Origin: JBCCAG01 sp050331115
GTDB lineage: Bacteria > Cyanobacteriota > Cyanobacteriia > CAKZMO01
NCBI GenBank assembly: GCA_050331115.1
Contig: JBHJHD010000111.1
Span: 1-32,341, forward strand
Length of the DNA stretch: 32,341 nucleotides
Reading direction: 5' to 3'
Shown in pieces: positions 1-7,152 of this stretch; the first letter of the stretch is position 1, and every line of letters begins with the position of its first letter. Below the pieces are notes generated by a model. That model had not been told where the DNA came from. It saw nothing but the letters and a program-made list of their open reading frames with translations, and did not search any database. The position numbers and the translations under genes are program-made.

Positions 1-109
1 CGTTAAAAAATTCTTTTGTAAAACACCTAACAAAAACGCGCTAGCGCCCCAACTTGGGTGGCTTTCGCGCTTTTGGTCTTGCCTTGGGGGCCGCCTTTGA
101 AGTCGGGCG

Positions 110-724
110 CTAGTGAGGCGAGCTGCCCCACACCTCCTCTAGTCGGCGATCGCGCCCGCAGGCAAAGCGATAGGCGCGGTAGCGGATAGGGTGGGTGCGG
201 TAGTAGTTTTGGTGGTAGTCCTCGGCGCTGTAAAAGGTAGAGGCTGGAATGATCTCAGTCACGATGGACTTCCCAATCTCTTCTTCTGCAGCGGCTTTAG
301 ACGCTTGAGCGAGCTGGCGCTGCTCTTCACTATGGTAAAAGATTTTCGTTTCGTACTGACCGCCGCGATCGCAAAACTGACCGCCGTCGTCTAGGGGGTC
401 GACGTTGGGCCAGTACACCTCTAGCAGCTCGTCATAGCTGACTTGCTGCGGGTCATAGGTAATCTGCACCGACTCTATGTGGCCCGTCGTGCCAGAAGAC
501 ACCTGCTCGTAGGTCGGATTCTCAACCTCACCGCCCGTATAGCCAGAGATCACCTCGCTTACCCCAGCCAGCTCCTCAAAAGGCTTTTCCATACACCAGA
601 AGCAGCCCCCCGCAAAAGTAGCTTGATTGAGATCGCTGGTCTGGGCCTGGGTTGCCAGCGACCAGCTGAAGCTTGCCGCAAGAATTAGGACAAACGCGAA
701 AAGGCGGCTGAGTCGTTTTTGCAT
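110..724 (-). CDS. msrA: Peptide-methionine (S)-S-oxide reductase MsrA, exported
   Basis: MsrA reduces methionine-S-sulfoxide in oxidised proteins back to methionine. The catalytic motif GGCFWCMEKPFEEL follows the leader and holds the nucleophilic cysteine. Further family motifs are SGYTGG, GTTGHIE, the GQFCDRGGQY block with a candidate resolving cysteine, and a C-terminal ACGRDRR segment. The start is taken as the ATG at 724, giving 204 residues. An in-frame TTG at 748 would only add eight residues ahead of a good signal peptide (MQKRLSRLF, hydrophobic core, then SLATQAQT). The leader predicts export, so the enzyme should act in the periplasm or thylakoid lumen rather than the cytosol. No strong Shine-Dalgarno is visible. 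It stands alone, divergent from the small exported-peptide gene at 1034. Family assignment is very secure; the compartment is inferred from the leader. Confidence 0.95.
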   Translation of the reverse strand: MQKRLSRLFAFVLILAASFSWSLATQAQTSDLNQATFAGGCFWCMEKPFEELAGVSEVISGYTGGEVENPTYEQVSSGTTGHIESVQITYDPQQVSYDELLEVYWPNVDPLDDGGQFCDRGGQYETKIFYHSEEQRQLAQASKAAAEEEIGKSIVTEIIPASTFYSAEDYHQNYYRTHPIRYRAYRFACGRDRRLEEVWGSSPH

Positions 725-1033
725 CTTTAAGTTTTGCTGATATATCAATACACCTCAATTATGGTCGATCCCTGAGCGCAATCGCTCCCTGACCCAGCCC
801 GCAACAAGGCCACAAGCGGGACAGGCTTTAACGGATTTGGGATGCTCATGGCGGGCTAAGCATACTTTAAAGCTTCTCTCAGACTTTCGTCAGGAAACCC
901 TCACATTTGAGCGTCATAGTGAAGTTAGCAAGAGTAACGCAGTCTCTTCACACCAAGCGCAATGCTTGGCTATGCTTTGCTCTCAGTTCCGTAGAGCTCG
1001 ACACAATCGCTCTACCTATCAGGAGACAAGACC

Positions 1034-1153
1034 ATGAAACGCTTAATTACGATCGCGCTCTCTACAATAGCGGTAGTCTCTCTAGTCGCACCGGCGCTAG
1101 CCCTTGAAGGCCGCTTCGAAGATGAGTTTTACGACGGCCTAGGCAATAAATAG
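1034..1153 (+). CDS. Small exported peptide, 39 aa, unknown function
   Basis: A 39-codon ORF begins with ATG at 1034 and ends with TAG at 1153. An AGGAG Shine-Dalgarno at 1021-1025 lies about 8 nt upstream. The product starts MKRLITIALS, continues through a hydrophobic stretch and reaches APALA, a textbook signal peptidase I site. The predicted mature part is short, about 16 residues, acidic and aromatic (LEGRFEDEFYDGLGNK). A strong hairpin terminator follows at 1279. The combination of ribosome site, signal peptide and terminator argues for a real gene. I do not recognise a family. It could be a periplasmic or lumenal peptide or an exported signal; the sequence does not show which. Confidence 0.6.
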   Translation: MKRLITIALSTIAVVSLVAPALALEGRFEDEFYDGLGNK

Positions 1154-1278
1154 TCTGGGTCGCTGAACCGATAGAGCAGCCGGTAAAGCCTCAACAGAAA
1201 CGGACTCAAGCCGTCAGAATCTCCTCAGTGGGAATCGCTGATAAATTTCCCTGAATCAGCCCAGCTTCCGGGTGGAGT

Positions 1279-1312
1279 AGCCCCTCATCTTGTGCAAGGT
1301 GAGGGGCTTTTA
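1279..1312 (+). terminator. Rho-independent terminator of the small peptide gene
   Basis: The arms AGCCCCTCA (1279-1287) and TGAGGGGCT (1300-1308) pair perfectly. The inner CTTG/CAAG can extend the stem, and TTTTATT follows on the plus strand. It ends transcription from 1034 just before the convergent outer-membrane protein gene. The minus strand lacks a matching T-tract. Confidence 0.85.
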
Positions 1313-1330
1313 TTACCGCAGCGACTGCGA

Positions 1331-2899
1331 TTAGAAGCGATCGCCAATGGTAAAGATCACTTCGCTCTCCCCATCATCATTAATTCCGAGCTCCAGACGA
1401 GCAGGCCCAACAGGCGTCAGGGCGCGCAGCCCCACACCAAAGCCAAGGCCCTCTCCCGGCTTGTCCCGGACTTCAGCGGGCTCTCCCCGCACCGTATCGC
1501 CGGAGCCCAGGTCGGTGGCGTAATCTACAAATAGAGCGCCGCCCACATCGATTTCCTCTTGAAAGGCCACAAAGTCGAATATGGGGAAGCGGTACTCAGC
1601 GGTAGCCTGGGCGAAGCTTCGCCCCGAGCCGATTTCTCCCGCATCGTAGCCACGCACCGATGTACCACCGCCTAGGGCAAAAGCCTCATAGGGTGGCAGA
1701 TCGCCAATAAATGTGCCGCCCTGAACGTTGAGGATCAGGGTGCGGGGGCCATCGTCAAACCCAAACAGCGGTACAGGCAGGTACTGGGTATAGTTGGCTG
1801 CCAGTCGATTGCCCGCAATGCTGGATTCGCCTACAGGCACGTACTGATCTGAGCGGAACAGGAGCTGGTAGCCCTCCGTCGGCAGTTCACGGTCATCGCG
1901 GCGATCGAGCGCCCCTGCAAAACTTAGGGTCAGCAGGCTGTCGCGCCCTTCGTCGCCGAACGTCAGCTCGTTGCCGAGCTCGTCCTCAGTAAAGATGTCG
2001 TCGGTGGTGATGCTGTCGCGCACGGACACGCGCTGAAATGAGAGGCCGGCGGCAAAGGCAAGGCTGGGAGAAACGGGCCGAAAGACGTCAAACCCGCCGC
2101 CGATGCGGTGCACCCAAGGATCGCGGTCGTTTGACAGCTCAACCTCGTCCCCACCGTCAAATATAGTAGACACCTCACGGCTGTTGAAGAAGTTGACGGT
2201 ATAGCCCGTACGGTTAGAATCTCCGATCCAGGGGTCTGTGAAAGAAAAGGCATAGTTGAAGGTGTTCTCGCCGCCCTCAATACCCAGCGCCGCGGTTTGG
2301 TTATTGCCGCCCACGTTGCGCCGCTCAAGCGAAAGGCTTAGCAGGGTTCCCCCTTCGCGATCTGTTCCGGGAAGCACGGTCTCAGGGACGACGGGGCCTT
2401 GAAGCGCTGTCGGCTGGGGCAAGGTCAAGCTAAAGGCAAGCGGAAACGGACTCCTTTCATCCACCGTAATCACCATGACCGCCTGGTTGGGATCATCAGT
2501 GGGCTCTAGGGTCAGCGTGGCGCTGCTCACAATCTCTAAATTGTTGACCCGCTGTAGGCCCTGTTCAGCGAGTTCAGCATCGTAGCGATCGCCCGCCGCC
2601 AGATCGAACTCCCGCGTAATGATGTGGTCGCGCGTTTTGCCATCGACGGACTCCTCACCGTCTACAAACCGTACCTCAATATCTGCGATCGTCTGGCTAC
2701 TTTGGGGAACAGTAACATCAATGATGGAGCTGCCAAAATCCGACATACGTTCGGCGAGCAGTAGATCTGAGGCTGGGGGCGTCTGAGCATGGGCCGCGGA
2801 GCCTAGGGCACTAATATTTGGGGCAGTTACATCCGGCGCACCCATGACAACCGCCAGTGACGCAGCAGACAGCGCAGTATATCGAGATAGCGATTTCAC
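1331..2899 (-). CDS. BamA/TamA (Omp85) family outer-membrane protein with one POTRA domain
   Basis: A 522-residue exported protein. Residues 1 to about 38 form a signal peptide ending AAHAQT. One POTRA-like unit follows at about 70-150 (IADIEVRF ... AGDRYDAELAEQGLQRV ... VMVITVDE). From about 160 to the end the sequence alternates like a 16-strand beta barrel, as in the bacterial surface antigen D15 family. The conserved loop-6 motif VRGY sits at 415-418, and the chain ends in phenylalanine as many barrels do. Omp85 proteins insert or export proteins at the outer membrane. Cyanobacterial BamA-type Omp85 normally has three POTRA repeats, so this shorter protein is a paralogue, perhaps closer to TamA- or TpsB-like transporters. 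The start is GTG at 2899, supported by an AGGAGG ribosome site about 11 nt upstream. The substrate is unknown. Confidence 0.88.
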   Translation of the reverse strand: MKSLSRYTALSAASLAVVMGAPDVTAPNISALGSAAHAQTPPASDLLLAERMSDFGSSIIDVTVPQSSQTIADIEVRFVDGEESVDGKTRDHIITREFDLAAGDRYDAELAEQGLQRVNNLEIVSSATLTLEPTDDPNQAVMVITVDERSPFPLAFSLTLPQPTALQGPVVPETVLPGTDREGGTLLSLSLERRNVGGNNQTAALGIEGGENTFNYAFSFTDPWIGDSNRTGYTVNFFNSREVSTIFDGGDEVELSNDRDPWVHRIGGGFDVFRPVSPSLAFAAGLSFQRVSVRDSITTDDIFTEDELGNELTFGDEGRDSLLTLSFAGALDRRDDRELPTEGYQLLFRSDQYVPVGESSIAGNRLAANYTQYLPVPLFGFDDGPRTLILNVQGGTFIGDLPPYEAFALGGGTSVRGYDAGEIGSGRSFAQATAEYRFPIFDFVAFQEEIDVGGALFVDYATDLGSGDTVRGEPAEVRDKPGEGLGFGVGLRALTPVGPARLELGINDDGESEVIFTIGDRF

Positions 2900-3706
2900 A
2901 GTCTAGAACCTCCTCTCACCAGTTATAGAAGCGACATATCACGGGTCACTGAGCCACGAAGCTAGCCCTGACGCACTGACCGAGGAATTTCCCTGACCCT
3001 AGATTGCCTAAATTAACTCAATAATGCAATAGCTGAATTGAGGCGGAGGTGCAGGGCCAAAATTTGGGCACCTGCGCAGAACTACGGACGTCAAGCCGGC
3101 ATACCTTCTACCAAATTGCGGCCTTACGGCGCTCGGAAATTGGTTTCATCTGAAAAAGCTTGAATAAAAGGGCGAGCAGGTCAACCTCTCTCCGTAGGAC
3201 ACCTGATGTAATATTCAGCGAGATTTCTTAAGGTTGTGATGGAGCACAACACCGTCTCAGTGGTATGGCCCGATATACTAGAAGGAATAGTAATATACTA
3301 TTGCACGCATTGCACGCAATGCTGACTGTGACATCCCTCAGTGTGCTGGTTATCCTGTTTGGGCAATTGACGCAGCAGTTCCCAAATATCATTCCGATCT
3401 CTTCCCCCAACGCTGTGTCAGGTAATACATGGCTCGCTCCCCTTCCAGGCTGTAACCTGTCTGACCATCGGCCGGGCTGTGGCTAGCTAGACCTATCAAC
3501 CTGAGTACGGCACCACTCTGGTCGGTTTGCTCGTTTTGAGAGTACCCCAACAGGGCTCAGCCCAAACGTCACACGCCGTCACTCCGTCACTTACATATCT
3601 GTCCTATTTGGACAAGTCTTGTGGTGTATTGGGTAGCTTACAGTCTGCATAGTTTGCCCAAACCTCAAACACATAGGCGCCAAACCTTTGGCTGTGTATA
3701 CTATCG
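2900..3706. other. Intergenic region without a supported gene
   Basis: About 800 bases lie between the divergent outer-membrane protein and kinase genes. A 73-codon plus-strand frame at 3265-3486 has a short hydrophobic stretch but no ribosome site and no recognisable family, so it is not called. The only structure noted is the near-palindrome GCATTGC-AC-GCAATGC at 3307-3322. Promoters for both flanking genes should lie here, but no convincing -35/-10 pair was identified. Confidence 0.5.
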
Positions 3707-5809
3707 ATGAGCCCGATACGTTTAGAATCTCTGTGCGGTAGCCTCCTGGTCGTTGGGGCCTCGCCCCGTATGCGCCAGCTCCTGCTTGGGCTAGAGGCCT
3801 GTGGCTATCAAGTCGCTGCGGCAGCAGACGAACAGGAAACCCTGGCGCGCCTGGACGTAGGGCCGGTTGATCTCATTTTGCTGGAAGTGGAAACATCCGG
3901 AACCGATAGCTACCGGATCTGCGAGCGACTTAAGCAAAGCCCGTCAACCTGCGTTATTCCGATCGTTTTTATCGGCATCCCAGACGACCCATCAGGGGAA
4001 ATAACCGCCTTTACGGTCGGTGGGGCAGACTATATCGCAGCTCCATTTACGGTCGAGGAGATGAGGATCAGAGTCGACCACCATCTTGCGCTGATTGCCG
4101 CCCGCAAGCGGACTCGTCCCTTAGGTCAGGCTGTTCAACAGCTCGCGACAGCAGGTGTCGAAGCATCCCAGCAAGCGCGGCAGCACGCGTTAGGAGACGA
4201 GCTCGGCGTCGCATTTCAAAGGTCTACAGCGCATGATGCCGTGGCTTATACCGGTGCAGGTGATCTTCCCACCGCGCAAAATCAGTCCAGCGCGCAAAAC
4301 CATCTCACCGCCCAGGCAAAGCACCGGCAGCCGTTTGAAGCGGCTCCGCTGCAGCTGAAGGTACGGACTACCCGCCGGCAGCAGGAGCTTGAGCTTAGTG
4401 ATTTGCTAAAGCAGATCACCGATGACGCTCGAGACGGGGTTGAAGTGACTACAATCCTGCAGGCCGCTCTTGAGGCGCTGGGTGAATGGCTTGGGCTGCG
4501 CTACGGCAAGGCGACCCTTTGCAGTATAGACGCCCTAGACAGCTCCCCTAGAATAATCTATGACCGCGTCGCCCAGCAGGCTGCGACCGGAGGTCAACCG
4601 TCGCTTAAAGATCAGCTTGACGGGCAGCTTGACTTTAGCGTAGAAGCGGACCTCCAGGCAGCCTCTCCCGTCCTTTTAGAGCACCATCCCGTTCAATTCT
4701 GCTATCGGCATCCTGACTGGGGCTGGCAGCTCGTCGTGGCCAGCCCCATCTTCGATTGGCACGGCTTTTTAGGGGATTTGTGGCTATTTTGGCCCTCTGG
4801 GCCCGATTCACCGATCCCCGACCGAGACGCTGCGCAACCGGGTACTCCGCCTCAGATCGAGGCTGTGGCCGATAAAGCTGCGCTAGCGCAGCACGTCGCC
4901 GATCACTTTGCGATCGCCATCCGCCAGGAGCGTTTCCGTCAAACCGCCCAAAATCAAGCTGAGATTTTGAAGAGTTTGCACCAGCAGAAGGACGATTTTT
5001 TAAGCACGGTGTCCCACGAACTGTGCTCCCCGGTCACCAACATGAAGATGGCGATTCAAATGCTGTCGGTGTCTTTGACTCAGGTACAGCCCCAAATACA
5101 GGGCCAAATGCAGGGCCAGATACAGGGCCAGATACAGCCCCAAATACAGGGCCAGATACAGGGCCAGAACACCAATTCGGTGGGTGACATACCTGAACCG
5201 GTGGACCCAACAGCCCGTAAAATTCAGCAGTATCTACAAATTCTGACCCAAGAATGCGATCGCGAAATTGGCTTAATCAATGACCTACTCGAGCTGCAGC
5301 GTCTCGACTCAGAGGTTCAAGCGCCTAATATCGGGCTTATCTCCCTCAAGTCTTGGCTGAGCGGCATCGTTCAGTCTTTCGAGGAGCGTCTGCAGGCCCG
5401 GCAGCAGACGCTCCAGTTCCGCTGTCTCAGCCCGCTGACCTCGTTTAGAACCGACGTGACTGCTGTCCACCGGATTTTGACGGAGCTCTTAGACAACGCC
5501 TGCAAATACACGCCGCAGGGCGAGAACGTTTTAGTCACGGCGCGGATGATAGACCGAGCGCTGCAGCTACAGGTGACCAACTTTGGTGTCGAAATCCCTG
5601 CAGGCCATCTGCCCTACGTGTTTGACAAATTCTACCAAGTTCAGAACAGCAACGTTTGGCAAAAGGGGGGAACTGGGCTAGGCCTAGCGCTGGTCAAGCA
5701 GCTGATTGGCTATCTAGGCGGAACGGTCCAGGTTTCAAGTCAGCAGGGAAAAACCAGCTTTCGCCTGATGATTCCCGAGATGATTTCCGAAGTGAAGCCC
5801 ACAGTCTGA
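3707..5809 (+). CDS. Hybrid sensor histidine kinase with degenerate N-terminal receiver domain
   Basis: A 700-residue soluble kinase. Residues 11-130 align as a CheY-like receiver. The usual acidic pair is G17-A18 (LLVVGASPR), the phosphoacceptor Asp is E60 (LILLEVETSG) and the conserved Lys of the KPF motif is A112 (YIAAPF), so it should not accept phosphate. A low-complexity linker (about 140-220) leads to a GAF-like domain (about 225-410), probably for small-molecule or bilin/redox sensing. The HisKA helix carries H437 in SHELCSP. Between the two HisKA helices lies a Q-rich repeat at 461-488. The HATPase domain has an N-box at N597 (ELLDNACKYT) and a GTGLGLALVKQ G-box. No membrane segment is seen. 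The partner regulator is not adjacent. Kinase assignment is secure; signal and output are unknown. Confidence 0.9.
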   Translation: MSPIRLESLCGSLLVVGASPRMRQLLLGLEACGYQVAAAADEQETLARLDVGPVDLILLEVETSGTDSYRICERLKQSPSTCVIPIVFIGIPDDPSGEITAFTVGGADYIAAPFTVEEMRIRVDHHLALIAARKRTRPLGQAVQQLATAGVEASQQARQHALGDELGVAFQRSTAHDAVAYTGAGDLPTAQNQSSAQNHLTAQAKHRQPFEAAPLQLKVRTTRRQQELELSDLLKQITDDARDGVEVTTILQAALEALGEWLGLRYGKATLCSIDALDSSPRIIYDRVAQQAATGGQPSLKDQLDGQLDFSVEADLQAASPVLLEHHPVQFCYRHPDWGWQLVVASPIFDWHGFLGDLWLFWPSGPDSPIPDRDAAQPGTPPQIEAVADKAALAQHVADHFAIAIRQERFRQTAQNQAEILKSLHQQKDDFLSTVSHELCSPVTNMKMAIQMLSVSLTQVQPQIQGQMQGQIQGQIQPQIQGQIQGQNTNSVGDIPEPVDPTARKIQQYLQILTQECDREIGLINDLLELQRLDSEVQAPNIGLISLKSWLSGIVQSFEERLQARQQTLQFRCLSPLTSFRTDVTAVHRILTELLDNACKYTPQGENVLVTARMIDRALQLQVTNFGVEIPAGHLPYVFDKFYQVQNSNVWQKGGTGLGLALVKQLIGYLGGTVQVSSQQGKTSFRLMIPEMISEVKPTV
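5087..5170 (+). repeat. Seven in-frame 12-bp repeats encoding Q-x-Q-x units
   Basis: Seven consecutive 12-bp units of the type CAGGGCCAGATA, with CAGCCCCAAATA variants, occupy codons 461-488 of the kinase gene. They encode QPQI, QGQM, QGQI, QGQI, QPQI, QGQI and QGQN. The unit length is a multiple of three, so copy-number change would keep the frame. The block falls in the hairpin between the two HisKA dimerisation helices. Confidence 0.95.
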
Positions 5810-5848
5810 AGCCCACAGTCTGAAGCCCACAGCCTGAGGCCCACAGTC
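5793..5848. repeat. Four tandem 14-bp repeats across the kinase stop codon
   Basis: TGAAGCCCACAGTC recurs at 5793, 5807, 5821 (one change) and 5835 (one change). The stop codon TGA at 5807 is the first three bases of the second copy, so the array begins inside the last codons and runs into the 3' region. No T-tract or strong hairpin makes it a terminator. Confidence 0.9.
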
Positions 5849-5855
5849 CAAGTTT

Positions 5856-5889
5856 AGTTTTTTACGGGGTCCAGTTTTTTACGGGGTCC
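5856..5889. repeat. Direct 17-bp duplication at the end of the dihydroorotase-like gene
   Basis: AGTTTTTTACGGGGTCC occurs twice in tandem, at 5856-5872 and 5873-5889. The second copy covers the last codons and stop of the minus-strand gene ending at 5879, so that gene's 3' end is duplicated just outside it. It directly follows the 14-bp array, making a small tandem-duplication patch between convergent genes. Confidence 0.9.
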
Positions 5890-7144
5890 AGACGTTGACA
5901 ACCCGGCCCGAAATGGACGAGCCCATCCAGGGCGTATTGCGCGCGGACGAAGCCAGGGTCTGTGGCGTCGCCTTCCAAGACTCCGCCGGATCAAAGAGGA
6001 CTGCCTCAGCCGCCTGCCCCACTACTAGGACTGGGGGAGACTGCCCAAGGCACTGAGCCGGGCGCGTACTGAGGGCACTCCACAGGTCTAGAGGGCTCAG
6101 CCTGCCGGTCTCAACTAAGCCTGACCATAGAAGCGAAAGCGCCGTCTGCAGACCTACTACGCCAGGAAGGGCCTGGGCAAAGGCCACGGTCTTTTCTTCG
6201 TAAGTGTAGGCGCGGTGGTCCACGGCGATCGCATCAAGGGTACCGGCGGCAATGCCGTCGATCAGAGCGTCTCGATCCTCAGGGTTGCCCAGCGGGGGGT
6301 GGACCCTTAGATTGGGGTCGTAGGCGATGAGATCAGAAGTATCTCGCAGCAGGTGAAGCCAGGTGACGCTGGCGGTGACCGGCAGGCCATGGGCTTTGGC
6401 TTGGGCCACCAGCGCAACGCCCCGAGCGGTGGACAGGTGCATGATGTGCACGGGCGAGCGGATAATTTCGAGCTGCTCTAGCAGTGCGGCTAGCGGAGCA
6501 GCTTCGTCAGCGGCAGGCGCACCGGGCAGCCCCAGCCGCAGCGCGATCGCCCCGTCGCGGGCGGGACAGGTTGACCGACAGAGCGAGACGCCAATCGGCT
6601 TACCGAGGGACTGGGTATAATCTAGCGCCGGATAGAGGATCTCATTGGACTGCGCCCTAACGTCAGTGAAGCCGACGGCCCCCGCCGCACCTAGCTCTGC
6701 TAAGTCGCTCAGACGCTCTCCCGCTAGCCCTAGGGTAAGGGCTCCCCAGACGCTGACCTGGAGGCCAGAGCTGGCGTAGCGCCCCTGAAGCTGCCGCAGC
6801 ATGACGGCCTGGTCGATCGCAGGCTGGGTATCCGGCAGCAGCGTCAGCCGCGTAAATCCCCCCATGAGGGCTGAGCGGGTCAGGGCGGCGGCGGTTTCCC
6901 GAGATTCAAATCCGGGGTCGCTGGCGTGGCTATACAGATCGACCAGGCCCGGACCCAAAACAGCCCCAGGCCGATGAATCTCTTCCACGGCAGCAGCATC
7001 GATATCGTCTGGCAGAGTAGCCAAAGCTGGCGCTATGGCGCGAATACCGCAGTCGGCAATCAGCACGTCGGCCAAGCGATCGCCCTGGGTAAGCGGGTCA
7101 AGCAAGCGCACCTGTCGCAGTAAATAGATAGAGGCGTCCTCCAT
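5879..7144 (-). CDS. Dihydroorotase-like protein with lost metal ligands
   Basis: A 421-residue amidohydrolase of the class I dihydroorotase (PyrC) family, which makes dihydroorotate in pyrimidine synthesis. The fold is clear: PGLVDLYSH (66-73), LLPDTQPAID, VHIMHLSTARG (232-242), a D309-H310 motif, and EEK then GLQT after it. The first His of the HxH metal motif is Y71 (D69-L-Y-S-H73). The His usually found in the HCED block appears replaced (GVSLCR, about 185-190), and DHAPH is DHRAY (309-313). H236 and D309 remain. Loss of two ligands suggests weak or no catalysis, as in the inactive DHO subunits that support aspartate transcarbamoylase in some bacteria. It is probably co-transcribed with the phosphatase gene 8 nt upstream. 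Annotation pipelines are likely to call it pyrC; that activity is doubtful. Confidence 0.85.
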   Translation of the reverse strand: MEDASIYLLRQVRLLDPLTQGDRLADVLIADCGIRAIAPALATLPDDIDAAAVEEIHRPGAVLGPGLVDLYSHASDPGFESRETAAALTRSALMGGFTRLTLLPDTQPAIDQAVMLRQLQGRYASSGLQVSVWGALTLGLAGERLSDLAELGAAGAVGFTDVRAQSNEILYPALDYTQSLGKPIGVSLCRSTCPARDGAIALRLGLPGAPAADEAAPLAALLEQLEIIRSPVHIMHLSTARGVALVAQAKAHGLPVTASVTWLHLLRDTSDLIAYDPNLRVHPPLGNPEDRDALIDGIAAGTLDAIAVDHRAYTYEEKTVAFAQALPGVVGLQTALSLLWSGLVETGRLSPLDLWSALSTRPAQCLGQSPPVLVVGQAAEAVLFDPAESWKATPQTLASSARNTPWMGSSISGRVVNVWTP

Positions 7145-7152
7145 GGACGGAT

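Noticed and set aside
3307..3322. GCATTGC-AC-GCAATGC near-palindrome as an operator
   Set aside because: Short, with no known motif or link to a promoter; noted only within the gap description.
3265..3486. 73-codon plus-strand frame with a short hydrophobic stretch in the gap before the kinase gene
   Set aside because: No ribosome site, no recognisable family and a composition consistent with chance.
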